From assembly GCA_050084985.1 (NCBI GenBank), contig JBITNC010000001.1:75454001-75518000 (forward strand): a stretch of 64,000 nucleotides of DNA, given 5' to 3'. The notes under the pieces were generated by a model. It was not told the DNA's origin and did no database searches. It was given only the letters and a program-made list of their open reading frames with translations. Position 1 is the first letter of the stretch. Each line of letters begins with the position of its first letter. A program made the position numbers and the translations under genes. Below, in pieces: positions 1 through 11,605 of this stretch. This stretch comes from Nageia nagi. Lineage: Eukaryota > Pinophyta.

Positions 1-60
1 GACAATACGGAGTCCATAAAGTAAATGTTCCAGATTAAAAAGGATGATGTCACAGAAAAT

Positions 61-540
61 AAGAGAGTCACGTTGTGGTAAAGATCGGAGTCCGGAGATG
101 ATGACATCATGGTGTAGGTGTTGAAAAGTCCAGAGACAAAAGTGTGAAGATAACAATGCGAAGACCAGAGTCCGGAGATAAAGGTCCGGAGATGATGACA
201 TCATGTGAGAAGCATTTTTACTCTACTACCGGAGTCCGAAGATGATGACATCATGGTGGAGGTGTTGAAAAGTCCGGAGATAAACATTCAGAGATAAAAG
301 TCCGGAGACAAAAGTCCGGAGATAAAGGTCCGGAGATGATGAAATCATGCGGGAAGCATTTTTACTCTACTACCGGAGTCAGGAGATGATGACATCATGG
401 TGTAAGTGTTTAAAAGTTCGGAGACAAAAAGTTCGAAGATAAAGGTTCAGAGATGATGACATCATGCAGGAAGCGTTTTACTCTGCTTCCGAAGTCCGGA
501 GATGATGACATCACGCTGTATACAATAAACATCCGGCAAG
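61..540. repeat. Higher-order tandem repeat, 144-bp period
   Basis: The core gatgatgacatcat recurs at 97, 191, 241, 335, 385, 452 and 501. Spacings alternate 94 and 50 bp, so the true unit is 144 bp (97, 241 and 385 are exactly in register, as are 191 and 335). The last interval is shortened. Each core is preceded by a gtccgga-type motif and is a near palindrome around TGACATCA, which resembles bZIP sites. No credible ORF crosses it. Tandem enhancer-like repeats are known in U3 of some plant copia LTRs; that this is a U3 is inference. Confidence 0.8.
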
Positions 541-542
541 CG

Positions 543-652
543 AGACAAAGAGTCCGGAATTAACAGAAATATCATTATGAAGAAGACAAAGAGTCCGGAA
601 TTAACAGAAATATCATTATGAAGAAGACAAAGAGTCCGGAATTATCAGAAAT
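543..652. repeat. 41-bp tandem repeat, about 2.7 copies
   Basis: The motif agacaaagagtccggaatta begins at 543, 584 and 625, giving an exact 41-bp period. The first two units are almost identical and the third degenerates after the shared motif. It follows the 144-bp array directly and reuses its gtccgga element, so the two are probably one repeat-rich region. Confidence 0.8.
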
Positions 653-1284
653 AATCAGATACTGTCAAATCTCTGAAATCAGTGGAGAAAGAGGTATACT
701 TGTCTAAACAACTCTGTTAGAGCAATAGGAGTGTTCGTCAGTTACAGTAGTTGCAGACTCAGATAGTGAACTCCCTTTTGGTACAGAAGCAGTTACAAAC
801 AAGGATTCCTTTTTAGTTTGTTTTTTGATAACGTGTAATGATAGGAATGTTTTCTTGATGTGTAACGGTTAATTACAGGAATGAGGTGAAGAGTGAATGA
901 GAAAAAAGGAGTGTGTGGAGTGTAAAAAAAAATGAGGACATAGGGTGAGAAGTCAATGAAGCTGTAGTTGTGATTGCACAGCTCAAAGAGAGAAAAGAAG
1001 TGTAAGTGAGGTAGTGTTGTGTGTAGTGTGAAGAATCCGCTGTGTGTAGTGTGAAGTATCCGTAGTGGGTAGAGTGAAGTGCCGGAGTGAAGGCAATAGT
1101 GTGTGATGAGATGTGCGTGAAGTGAAGTGTGCAAACGCAGGTAATTGTATGGATGTGGTGAGAAGAGAAGTGGGTGAGAGCAGGTAACGGTGTGGAAGAG
1201 GGAAGTATCCAGAGTGTGTGAAGTGAGCATTGGAGCTAGACCATTGAGGGTCTTCTAGAACTGTATTCCTTCCTCCCTTTTAAT
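653..1284. other. No gene seen; GT/GA-rich stretch
   Basis: The stretch is rich in gtgtgaag and gagtgaa words on the plus strand. An open frame on the minus strand (793-1230) is only the complement of this low-complexity sequence and shows no domain. No promoter, splice pattern or RNA gene was recognised. Confidence 0.5.
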
Positions 1285-1515
1285 GTTGTCTCAAGTGGGT
1301 GCTATCCTTCACAGTTGGTGCTGTGAATTTGAGAGCTGGAGTTGGTGCTCCAAGCAGTAGGTGCTGCTTTGCTCAAAGTGGTAGTGGGTGCTACCCTTCA
1401 CAGTTGGTGCTGTGAATTTGAGAGCTGGAGTTGGTGCTCCAAGCAGTTGGTGCTATTATTCTCAAAGTGGTAGTTGGTGCTACCCTTCACAGTTGGTGCT
1501 GTGAATCTGTAAGCT
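1285..1515. repeat. 89-bp tandem repeat, about 2.6 copies
   Basis: The word acagttggtgctgtgaat starts at 1310, 1400 and 1489, giving an 89-90-bp period. Inside each unit a shorter ttggtgct word recurs about four times, so the array looks built by duplication of a smaller element. Confidence 0.75.
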
Positions 1516-1559
1516 TTCTTTAATGGCTGGATTTGGATTGGTGTCCAAGTAGTCAATTT

Positions 1560-1770
1560 CGGGGATGTAGCCAATCTGGTGAACCTCGTTACATCTGGTG
1601 TTGTGTGATGTACTGGTGTGCTTGCTCATTTTTCTCTAACTTTTAATCTGTCTTTATTTAAGAAGATTAAATTGATTATTTTTATATACACTGATTCACC
1701 CCCCCCCTCTCAGTGTCACTCGAAGAACAACAGTTTATACCTTCTTTTGAGTTTACCTCAACAAGACCTT
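1560..1770 (+). other. Copia-like LTR end with C-tract (possible)
   Basis: An AT-rich stretch is followed by a run of nine C inside cactgattc...ctctcagtg near 1690-1715. Plant copia elements often carry such a C-tract next to the 3' end of the LTR. No intact PBS on this strand follows; instead the oppositely oriented LTR at 1823 is met. If correct, the repeats at 61-1515 would be U3 of this element. Recognition by resemblance only. Confidence 0.3.
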
Positions 1771-1807
1771 AAGATAAACCTCCAAGATGAAGAGGAACCT
1801 CCAAGTT

Positions 1808-1819
1808 GCTCTGATACCA
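1808..1819 (-). other. Retrotransposon primer-binding site (iMet type)
   Basis: On the minus strand this reads TGGTATCAGAGC, the usual plant PBS complementary to initiator tRNA-Met, three bases from the end of the adjacent LTR. It shows that the LTR at 1823-2331 is a 5' LTR whose internal region ran towards position 1, where it is now lost. Confidence 0.8.
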
Positions 1820-1822
1820 ATT

Positions 1823-2331
1823 TGAAGGAAGTAACACTAACAAGATAATTCCTAATCAACCAAAATCACATGAAAGCTTTCAATTCACATGTAACAAACT
1901 CACAAACAAGACAATCTCACAAAGTAACTCAAGATGTAAAGTGGTTCCTCCAACTAGGAGTACATCCACTAACTAGATCTTTACTTCAATCACAAATACA
2001 ACTCTCTTACAATCCTCCTAATCTCAACTCCTACACTTATATCCTATAGCATAACTTTACTCCACAAATTGGTGTATGATCGATCACAAAGAGGGAGCCT
2101 TCTATTTATAGGCCAAAATCCTACTTTGGATCACCCTTTTATCCAATGTACAAAAGCATGGCATGCACATCCTTTTACCTAAGGAGCATGCTCATGACAT
2201 GGAGTGTAGGACAAGTTACATTATCATATTCACTTAAATACTTTAGGTATCAAATGATACCCTTAAGTATTAGTGAATTTACATAGAAGATTTAATATAA
2301 CCTTTACAATAATGCATTATACATTCCAACA
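1823..2331 (-). mobile_element. Copia-family 5' LTR (minus orientation)
   Basis: On the minus strand it opens TGTTGGAATG and closes CCTTCA next to the PBS. It is clearly the same family as LTRs at 33788, 42258, 43498, 46591 and 56962, sharing the gtggttcctcc...gagtacatccac block, a TATA box (ctatttatagg at 2102-2112) and a U3 hairpin at 2228-2278. Length is about 509 bp. Only the first part of the leader remains on its internal side. Confidence 0.8.
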
Positions 2332-2995
2332 TAAATTATTCAATAAGTAGAAATTTGATTCCAGGAGGACTTTGTATCTTCCTTCTAGTGTGATGTATTT
2401 AATCAACACCAAAGCCACATCATCCCAAGGTTTGGTAATGGACTCTCTTACCACCCTTGTATGGTATTTTTCTAGATCCTTAGACTTTATCACCTTCTAC
2501 AAAAATTTGTTTTAGGCCTCTAATTTATTTATTTTTCCTTCTCTTCTTATCTAAATCCCTTCATTCAGTAGGAATATGGCATGCATAATTGTCTTGGGGG
2601 TAAACACTAATTCCCTTCCATTGATAGTGCACTTCCCATTTCCCCAAGAATTTGCCACTTCTAAGGAGATCTCATCATCATTCCCTCTACATTCATTTAT
2701 GAATCTTTCTAATCATCCTTTGTAAATGATGTTCCAAATAAATGGTTTTCTCTTTATCTCATCTAGGGATGATAATTCAACTCTCACCAGGTCTCTCCCC
2801 ATCTCTGCTACTCTAATACTCTCTTACAACTTCCCTCTATAGTTGAAAATCCTTAGTCCCACTTCTCTAAGAGTTCCTTACTACTCCCTTCAATGACTTA
2901 GTGTTCTGAAATGTGGATGGACACCAACATTCTTACCACCCTTGGTTATAATGATTGAGAGTGTCCCTCGTTGCTAGGAAAACTTCTCACGCTTG
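2332..2995 (-). pseudogene. Degenerate coding remnant, unidentified
   Basis: On the minus strand between about 2830 and 2350 one frame reads like protein for some 150 codons with only a few stops. Phrases such as NSWGNGKCTINGREL and ALVLIKYITLEGRYKVLL are visible. It does not read like the LINE ORF2 further right and may be a separate gene or element remnant. I do not recognise the family. It abuts the LTR, so one end may have been cut by that insertion. Confidence 0.3.
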
Positions 2996-3449
2996 ATAGG
3001 AGTGTTGGCCTAGGCTAGCTCATGGCAAAGGTCATTGGGACCAACTCTGGGATTCAAGGTGACATCCAAATCTCCTCTAGATATGAGAGGTTAAGGGTTT
3101 AGTGAATCCTTTATAAGGTCATTTCTATTCACTTTGAAAAGGCATAGATTTCCACTTCCGCCACTTCTTAGATGGAGGTATTTTATCTGCTAATGATGGT
3201 CAAATTTGGTAATTTCATTAAAAGGGCTAAGGTTAGTTTGGCACTGATACACATGATGGTATCAGATCACTTTGGCATAATAAATGATTCCATTTAGGAT
3301 TCCTTTGGTATACATGGTATGGATAGTATTGGAATCACTAAACAAGTCATCAATGTATCAAGAAACTTATGTTGAGTTAGTAGACTATGAGCAGTCATTG
3401 ACTTAGGTTACCAACTTTTGGAAAAGCACCTCCTTTCTTCCCCATCCTC

Positions 3450-4600
3450 TGACTTGTTCCTACTTTTATTTTGAGTATATTTCAATCATTGGATTCCAGA
3501 GAGATTCCTTCATACCCCCTTTAAAAAGTGGCATCCCTAAATACGTGGTCGAGAGCTCATCAATCTAGCATTCAAAAATCTTGATGAGCCTGAGTTGAAG
3601 CCTAGCATTAGTATTAAAAAAATATATCTTGCTCTTCTTGATTTTGATTCTCTTCCCCATAGCTAACTCATATATGCATAGAATCTTTATGATCACCTTG
3701 ATTTGACAGACAAAATATCTAAAGGTAATAATAGTATCATCCATGAACTATTGAAAGGAAATGGGTTGTAACGAAATAGCAAGTTTAATTCCCTCCATCT
3801 TCCCAGAGGTCATAGCATACATCAAGCTTCTCCCAAGGGATTTGGCCATAATGATAAATAAAAAGGCTAACAAGGGGTCCCCTTAATGAAGACCATACTT
3901 GTTAAGGAAGTACCCAGCCATAACACCATTAATCAACATAGAGAAGGACACCGAGGAGATGGACTCCTTCATAAGTGCAATCCAATCCTCCCTAAAGTTG
4001 AATTGTCTCAAAAAATATAATAGGAAGAACCACTCCACTCTATCATAAGCTTTGCTCACATCTAATTTCAACAAAATCCCCTCTATAGATTTTATAATAA
4101 AATGGGCAACTTCATGAATAGTTAAGATCCCATCCAAGATTTGTCCACTACTTACGAAACCTCCTTGATGAGGGCCAATAATAAAGGGGAGAATGCATTT
4201 CAACCATTTCAAAAGTACTTTATACACAATTTTGTACAAACATTTATAGAGGCCGATACGATAAAACTTACTAAAATCTTTCACTCTAAGAACTTTAGGA
4301 ATAAGGGCAATGAAAATAGAATTCACATCTTTGGGTAGTACTTTGGTCACTTGGAACTCCTTCACAATAACTATTACCTCCTTCTCCATAATCTGCTAAA
4401 AGTATTAGAAAAAATAACTCGAAAAGCCATCAAGCCCTGAGGCATTTGTACTTCCAATATTGAACATTGTAGCCTTAATTTTCTCATTTAAAATGTTGCT
4501 GATAAGGTAATCATTGATTCTCTAAATCATCAGAGAAGGGATGTGAGAGATCAAATTTATGTTAGCCCTCTAGTTTGAACCCATACTTTGACCAAGCAGA
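3450..4600 (-). pseudogene. LINE ORF2 reverse transcriptase remnant
   Basis: The longest open piece (4389-3883) encodes typical L1 RT: the finger region with IALIPKV, then GPHQGGFVSSGQILDG, then LKLDVSKAYDRVEW carrying the first catalytic Asp. Downstream, about 3750-3735, the frame gives FMDDTIITF, where the canonical motif is FADD; both Asp are present. KINLKKSK-like residues follow. RT uses the LINE RNA as template at the nicked target. In-frame stops make it inactive. Confidence 0.85.
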
Positions 4601-4949
4601 TTTTCAAAATAGGAAACACCATCCTCCCAAATTCATCCTAGATCTTTAGAGGTTGAGCCATCATTACATGCCATTTTCTTGATAGAATTGTGACTATGAT
4701 GTATAGGAGTAGACATATGAAATAACTTAATGTTCTTATCTCCTTCCTTTAGCAAGGAGATTCTTGATTTTTGCTTCCACATTATTTCCTCTTAGGCTAG
4801 CATATTATGCCATTGGCAAACCAGATCCTTCTCTTTACCACTGAGCTCCTTAGTGAGGATATTATCTTGGGGCTAGGCCTCAACTTCACTGAGTTTCTCT
4901 TTTATGTCCCTCTTTCTTTGAGCAACCATTCCAAAGACTTCATAATTCT

Positions 4950-5810
4950 ATATTTTTCATGTTCTTCTTAATAAACCAAAACTTTTTAGAAAGTTGAGCA
5001 AGCAAGATACCCAAGAAGAACATGTCCTGCCATGCTTGAATATTACCCTCCAAGTCCTCATGATACAACCACATTTTCTCAAATTGAAAGGGGGAATTGA
5101 AGAGTTGCAACTAATCAAGAATTTCCCATAGTAAAGGGTTATGATCAAAGCTAGTCTTAGGATAGATCATAAGGGTAGAATTTCTAAACTTTATCAAGCT
5201 ATCCAGGGATAACAGAACCCTATCCATCTTAATTTGAATGTTCTGGTCTCCCAATATTCTATTTGTACAAGTAAAATAGGCTCTTCTCAACTCCACATCT
5301 ATTAAGTTATTGATGTTGATGAAGGTGGATAAATCCCTCATGCTTTTAGAAAAGCCCTATACCCAACCTTTCTTTTTATAAGAGAATAAAGGCATATTAA
5401 AATCACCCACTACAATGCAAGGGATACCCACAAAGGCTTCTTTCATTTATCATAAAGACTCCCATAACACTTTTCACTCCATACACATTGTTGGGGCATA
5501 CACACTTGTTACAATCCATTGGTTCTTATTCTTTAACATAATGAAAAAAATAGTACAAAAAGAGGGATTAGTGACTAGAGATATACCTTCAAATTTGTTT
5601 CGATATCATAAGTACATGAAACCACCAAGCTGATCTTTTGTAGCCACCCTTCCCAATCTACAACCCTCCATAACACATTCTTAATGAAAGGCATTCTCTT
5701 CATATTTACTTTGGTTTCTTGAAGTAGCAAAATATTTAGTTTCAAATCCTTTATCAAGGCTAGTAAGCTTTGGTGTCTTCTTAGGGCATTAATCCCCCTC
5801 ACATTCCATT
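4950..5810 (-). pseudogene. LINE ORF2 endonuclease domain remnant
   Basis: The open piece 5802-5575 starts MRGINALRRHQSLL and contains LLLQETK, the N-terminal signature of the exonuclease/endonuclease/phosphatase fold in plant L1 ORF2; the Glu of QETK is metal-binding. The piece 5341-5111 carries the C-terminal part with FDHNPLL, corresponding to the conserved SDH-P motif with S changed to F. Frames between pieces are interrupted. The domain nicks target DNA to prime reverse transcription. Confidence 0.75.
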
Positions 5811-6199
5811 TTAAAATCTTTATTTCTTGATTTTAAAGGTTTCCCTCCCTCTAACCATAACTATTTAAGCACCCTTCATAATGTACACTTTCATATCTTT
5901 AACTTGCATAGCCCTCTTTGAGGGATGCTTGATAAGTTGATCTTTATCCACATTTGCTTGCATCTTTCTTGCTTGATTTTTTATACATTTGAGTATCCTT
6001 AAGCAATCCTTTGAAGATTTTAAGTCATCCTCCTCCTCATCCAAAATATTTTTAACTAAGGAGAGCAAAGGGTAAACCTTATTTGGAGTGTGGAGGAGCT
6101 CCCTTAAAGCTACCTAGATTAACTCTAAAGACATGCTCGATACCCCATATCAGATACCTAGTTCCTCCGTAGGTTGAGATACAATATCCTCTTCAACTT

Positions 6200-7560
6200 G
6201 GGTCATAAAAAAAGTGAACTAAGGAGCAAATTTTTGAGCCTCTGAATATGGAACTACAACACCTTATAGGATGACATCAGCCTCCCCTGAAACCCCCATT
6301 AACTCAACACCCATGTTCATAAGCTTAGGAGTTCCTTGGACAAGGTTCAATAAGTCATGAACCAATGGATTCAATAGTCAAGATATTTCTTCAACCCCCT
6401 ACATAAGAGGGCCATCATGAGACAATCATCGGCTCAAACCTTAGGCTCACAACCTCTATCTAGAATCCTTCTACATCTTAAACCTCTAAATTGGTAAAGG
6501 TATTATGCATGGTGATCACCCCATGGTTATTAGCCATGATAGCTTTACCTTTGGTACCCAATCCTCTTGATGTTTCACCTTTCTCAAGATTAAGATCAAC
6601 ATTCTCCTTATCCCTAGATTTCTTTCTCTAGACCTATGATTTTTACCTTTCTTATTTCTTTGTTGGGTACTAGGTGGATAAGTGGCCCTTCTATTTACAT
6701 AAATCACAAAATAAGGGGAAGTTCTCATATTCAATATCCTATTTCAACTCCCCCAATTCAGACACAAGATCAATATACTACAAGAGCACACCTATTGAGT
6801 AAATATTTACACAGATTCTTGCAAACACCATTTGGTACTTAGCCTTTGTGGCTTTATAATAGTTATCAATTCACCTATCCAATTTCCAATACCTAACAAA
6901 ATTTTATCATGCCAGTATTAAAGAGGAAGGCCTGGTAATCTTACCCAAATGAAAATAGAGGTAATGCTTTGCTCCATTGGATCAAAGTCTACCACCCAAT
7001 GCCTTAAAAATATTTATCTTTGGCCAAATATCTAAGGCCCACCCCAAAAAACCTTTATCATATCCTCTTCCACAAAGAATTTGATCAAGAAAAAACCATT
7101 TGATAAGGTCACAACATCAAATACAACCATCATCTTACATTTTTTGAAGACCCATTCTCATACCGTGTCAATATCCAATCAAGGGTCCAAAATTTTACCA
7201 AACAAATGAAGAGTACCTTCATCCCACTTGGCTAATAAGGCTGGAGGATTGACCCCTATGCCACCTGGGCATAGGAGAGCTTCTTTTTCCCATTCTACCC
7301 CACAAGGATAAACTTATCATGTGGATCTAAGGATAGATTAAGATCCTTCCCCAGAACCTTGGGTGATAAGAAAATATTACCTAAAGTAGGCTCGACTCCC
7401 GATGATAGCATGCCACACCTGATACTAGGTCCATTCGTAGAAGCATCCACTAGGTTAGACACCACCCCACTACCAACACTCTTTGGCATAGCACCTTCCA
7501 CAACCACCAAGGTCCTAACATCCAATGCTCCTGCCTCACCCATCTCTCACATATTTTAAT
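6200..7560 (-). pseudogene. LINE ORF1 (DUF4283 and CCHC zinc finger)
   Basis: Starting near the ATG at 7543, minus-strand frames give a short N-terminal region and then, across several stops (7250-6850), residues matching DUF4283 as found in plant LINE ORF1, including FLRHWVVDFDP and WVRLPGLPL. At about 6740-6690 the sequence reads YENFPLFCDLC, the start of the CCHC_4 zinc knuckle. The product would bind LINE RNA. Stops are mostly TAG/TAA replacing Gln codons. Confidence 0.7.
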
Positions 7561-7620
7561 TCCTTCAAGGCTAACTTGAAAAAGTACCTTACCCATTCAA
7601 AATTTAGGTTAGATATGAGC

Positions 7621-9819
7621 GATCTATATCCATGTACGTGTAATGGGGAGTCCTTATAGCGTACCACATAGGAAAACCTGGTCATTCTTTACCAAAACAT
7701 AGATGGGTTTTACCACTTCCTTTATTACCCTTGCACATGGGTATAGTTTTCTCTCTTTGGCTTATGGAATTGGAACTCATGACCTTCCAAAGGAAGACCA
7801 AAAGACCTTACCAATACACCAATACTTCACGACTTTTAATTTTCATATTCATTCAATGATATAAAATTTACTTTACCAATAAACTTAAAATTAAAATTAT
7901 AACCTTTTGGATATAAAAATTGTAAGCTATTATACTATATGATATAATTAATTTATCAAATTATTCCCTTTAATATTATAATGTTATTTATATTAATAAT
8001 ATATATCCCTAAAATACTACCTTGAATAACCAACACAATAAATTAACATAAAATAATTTAATAAACTTTTAAAATATACTAAATAGAATAATTTCAATTT
8101 ATCAATAAGTATTGATAAAATGAGCCATATAAAAAATCGTGAAGCCATTACAACATAATCAATCTCAGTAAACAAAATGAATACAAGGAAAAAATTATTT
8201 TCGGCCAAGTTATTCTTAAACCTGATGATAATTTCATCTACCTTGCTACAACTCTATTTAAGACTTGAAATAATCTTCTTCTCCAACTCTATTTAAGATC
8301 GTGAAGGTGGGGCTCTCGACGTCCATGAGAGACTCCATGGAGATGCCTCCCAACACTCGGATTGTCACCACCAATTAGTACCAGACCCAAATGTCAGTGC
8401 ATCTGCATCGTTACCATATGTCTCTACCTCAGTACCATCGAAAAATAAATACACTATAGAAATAACCCTTATATTAGTACTGCTCATGGTAATCTGTGAT
8501 GCCATTGTTGTCTAAACCTAGAAGATATCTTAGATATATATTTAAAAATTTTGAGAGGTATTAATTTTGACATGTGGATAGTTTAATCTCTTACCCCTTT
8601 AACTTATAAAATACTTTCTTACTATTGATAGTTCAACATGATATTAAAAATATCTTTGATATGGACTCGTGGTATTTACCATTTCCTAAAAGTTATCTCC
8701 ATGAGGAGGTGGAGGAGCTTGACCTAGGCTTGCTTATCCCATAGATCAAGAACATGTAGTATGAATAAATGGAATTTGAATCCAACCTATCCTTGATGTG
8801 GTATCAATGGCTAGCATTGTGTTTTGTATTGCCAAGTGGATTTGAACAAGATTCATTTTGTTTTGTAACTTTTAGGTTTTCAAAGTTGCATAGGGATTCG
8901 AGACTTTAGTTTTTTATTGATTTTCAAAATTTGAGAGAAATATATAAATAATATTTATTAAATTTTGGTGATTTATACAAAATAAAAAAAGTGTAATTAT
9001 AATAATTAGGTAATTTTTTATGATTAATAATTTTTTATTATAATATTTTGGCTATTTTAATTTTAATTTTTACTTTCTTGGAGATGGCTATTTCAATTTC
9101 ATTTTTTTGTTAAATATATTTTTGGATATTTAACAAAGGAAAAAAATTTCCTATTATAAAATTTTGATGATTTAGAAAAATATTTTACTCAAATTATTTT
9201 AGAAATCCTAAAAATAGTCATTTTTCGAGGAACTGAGATTAAAAAACCCTAGTTAACTATCATGGTTTCTGAGGGAAACATAGTCTTATAGAATAACTGA
9301 TAATGACTTTGATATGGGTAAATCTCTTCGCTCATACTTTATCATCATGAATTATCAATTATCAAACATCATTTCATGAACATGATCAAACATCAAGTCA
9401 AATCATATAAGATCAAGATAATCCACTATTTACCATGTCTTTGATCAAAGCAAATCATACATCAAAAGGAAAAATATTTCAACAAAATAAAGTCAAGAAA
9501 ATCATTTATATTGATAAAACTAATATCTTTATTAAACCAAATATTTGAGTATATATCATATTAGGCAAGCATCTCTGGGCATGTAAATCATGGTAAAATC
9601 AAGCATCAATATATCATGAGTCCTTGAAGCATATCAATATCAATGATTGATGAGGAACTTATCAATGACTTGATGATGTTTTGTTGATGTCACTTTTTTT
9701 AATGGATTGAGATATCAAATATCTCACATTATGGTCAATAACATCATTAACACCCTAGCACACTGACAATATATCATTTCCTATATCTTTTAGTATTATC
9801 ACTTTGAGCATTATCATCG
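7621..9819. other. No gene seen; AT-rich intergenic or old repeat
   Basis: AT-rich sequence with poly-T/poly-A runs, mostly without long open frames. A short less AT-rich stretch at 8290-8460 has no recognised coding sense. The part from about 9300 is rich in atcaa/atcat words and probably belongs to the 3' untranslated region of the element whose LTR begins at 10755. Confidence 0.5.
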
Positions 9820-10375
9820 TTTCTTTCATTTAGCATGGGGAAAAGCCATCACTTGAGAATTATCATATTTTCCTTTCACTCAAAATGGGGCAAGAGTTAT
9901 AATTGTAAACATCCTTTCTTTCCATTCAACATGGGATAATATTTATCATTTTTTCTCTCTTGTTTTCCATTCAACATAGGGCAAGAGTTATCATTCCAAT
10001 CATCCTTTCTTTCCATTCAACATGGGTCAAGAGTTATCATTGTAGTCATCCTTACATTCCATTCAACATAGGGCAACATTATAATTGTTTTCTCGTTTCT
10101 TTCCATTTTACATAGGGAAAAGTTATCATTGTAATCATCCTTTCTTTCCATTCAACATGGGGTAATATTTATCACTATTTTTTCTTTTCTTTCCATTCAA
10201 CATAGGGAAACGTTATCATAATCATATTTATTTTCCATTCAATATGGGGTAAAGTTATCCTTAACATACCTTTTTTTCTATTCAACATAGGGCAATGTCA
10301 TCATTTAAAATCATTTGTAATAGGATCATTGCTACCATTATTTTTTGCTTTTCCTTCCATTCAACATGGGGTGAA
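9820..10375 (+). repeat. 45-bp tandem array in 3' region of element T4
   Basis: The word ccattcaacatgggg (variants catagg) recurs with starts of catggg near 9834, 9884, 9930, 9975, 10021, 10068, 10111, 10156, 10201, 10243 and 10286, mostly 42-47 bp apart. One more lies at 10365. About eleven diverged units. The array sits about 380 bp before a polypurine tract and LTR start, that is, in a 3' untranslated region. Confidence 0.85.
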
Positions 10376-10539
10376 GTTTCCTTTTGGTAGTATGACCATA
10401 TCATTGAGCATGACTCACCTCAAGTCCTGAGCTAACATTACCATTAGTTGATCACATTTGCATTGATCACATCATTGAGAACGCATAACATTTATCCCTT
10501 AGTGTATGGTAGGTTTGCATACCTACACAAGCTATTCAT

Positions 10540-10690
10540 GTTAATAAAACATAATTAGTCATTGATCATTAATAATCATATCAATATCCTATTGATCATT
10601 ATCATTCTATCATCAATTATTGTCAATACATCATTGATCATCATCAAAACATCAACATAATCATTCATCATTTATCAAAGCAATAATCAT
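10540..10690. repeat. ATCATT/TGATCA-rich low-complexity segment
   Basis: Cryptically simple sequence made of atcatt, tgatcat and atcaat words, with several short palindromes (ATTGATCAT). It lies between the 45-bp array and the PPT at 10742 and has no coding potential. Confidence 0.5.
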
Positions 10691-10741
10691 CATCATTAAC
10701 CTTTAGCTTGAGTTGAGTTTGCATCTCATGAAACTTATCTC

Positions 10742-10750
10742 AAAAGGGGG
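10742..10750 (+). other. Polypurine tract of element T4
   Basis: aaaaggggg followed by catc and the LTR start TGTAGATACC at 10755. A purine run directly before TG is the priming site for plus-strand DNA synthesis and marks the 3' LTR of a plus-strand Ty3-like element. Confidence 0.6.
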
Positions 10751-10754
10751 CATC

Positions 10755-10932
10755 TGTAGATACCTCAAAATAACCTTTTCATTCAATCATTTGCATCTTA
10801 GTATTTTTTACCAAACCACTCCATTATAGTCATTTTGACCTATTTATGTCAAGCCCTAATCAACATACTGGTTGACTAGTTGGCAAGCCAACCAACCAGC
10901 TAGCTAGATCAACCATCATACTAGTCTAATAT
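10755..10932 (+). mobile_element. T4 3' LTR, left part, split by T2
   Basis: Begins TGTAGATACC next to a PPT, sharing the TGTAG start with T2 and T3 LTRs. At 10933 it is interrupted by T2; the continuation is at 26082, where tatataaga (a TATA-box candidate) and a CT-rich tract follow, as expected for U3/R. The far end of this LTR was not located. No pol genes of T4 were recognised. Confidence 0.5.
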
Positions 10933-11588
10933 TGTAGTCTCAAAATAATGTAATTAATTATTTATGAGTATTAATTAATACACTATTGATCTACTTATTT
11001 CTTATTGATGCATATATCTAAAATATGGTAATAACACATAACAAAAGATACTTATGCTTAATTATATTGCATGTTCATTCCATTAAGATAAACATAAACA
11101 AAAGACAAGCATACATTCATTCAATTGCATGTCATTAGCATCTTATACTTGGAACGTTGATGATGGCTTAAGATAAGAAATATAACAGATGCAATAAAGA
11201 ATGTAACGATGAGTGAATGAAAGAATCATCAGATAGCAAGCATAAGATATAACTCACAAATAATATTTACTCATAATAGAGTGATGTAACACGTGCTAGA
11301 GTCTTTCTAGAGTCCTCCTCATATTCATTTTCCTGTGACCTCTCTTTTAGAGATGATCCCCTTAGATCATTTGTATGTATTTTAAGTCATCTTTGATGCC
11401 TGTATATATGATACAAGTTTACATGACTATGATCTTTTTGACCCCTTGTACATGCCATAGGGTCCACTAGATATATTACATAGCTTTGACATGACTTAGG
11501 GTATTATTTTAGCCCTTTTACATAAACATTATTGAGGCTCTAAAATGAATTATTTAATAAATAATAATTCATTTTTTAGGCATCTACA
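10933..11588 (-). repeat. T2 3' LTR
   Basis: Plus-strand reading TGTAGTCTC...ATCTACA; on the minus strand it opens TGTAGATGCC. Matches 25443-26081 along its length. It ends in the aataattcattttttaggc block that is also found at the start of both T3 LTRs. About 656 bp. Confidence 0.85.
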
Positions 11589-11605
11589 TTTACCCTTCTT
11601 TGGAG
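11589..11605 (-). other. T2 polypurine tract
   Basis: On the minus strand the bases before the LTR read cctccaaagaagggtaaa, a purine-rich tract directly adjoining TGTAGA. T3 carries the same motif (cctccaaagagaggtaa) before its 3' LTR. Confidence 0.7.

Larger units (their letters stand above)
2996..7620 (-). mobile_element. L1-type LINE, degenerate
   Basis: Minus-strand order is ORF1 with a DUF4283/zinc-knuckle region (about 7560-6500), then ORF2 with AP endonuclease (5802-5100) and reverse transcriptase (about 4600-3500). This is the usual plant L1 layout. Many stops and frameshifts break both ORFs. The 3' end with poly(A) was not found; the element fades near 3000. No target-site duplication could be assigned. 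Confidence 0.8.

Noticed and set aside
793-1230. 145-codon minus-strand ORF
   Set aside because: Complement of GT/GA-rich low-complexity DNA, biased to His/Leu/Thr/Ser/Tyr; no domain.
1618-1848. Plus-strand ORF across the C-tract
   Set aside because: Spans a C homopolymer, PBS and LTR start of an opposite element; cannot be a conserved gene.
9820-10375. Possible CRISPR-like repeat array
   Set aside because: Units are contiguous diverged tandem repeats without unique spacers, inside a plant retroelement.
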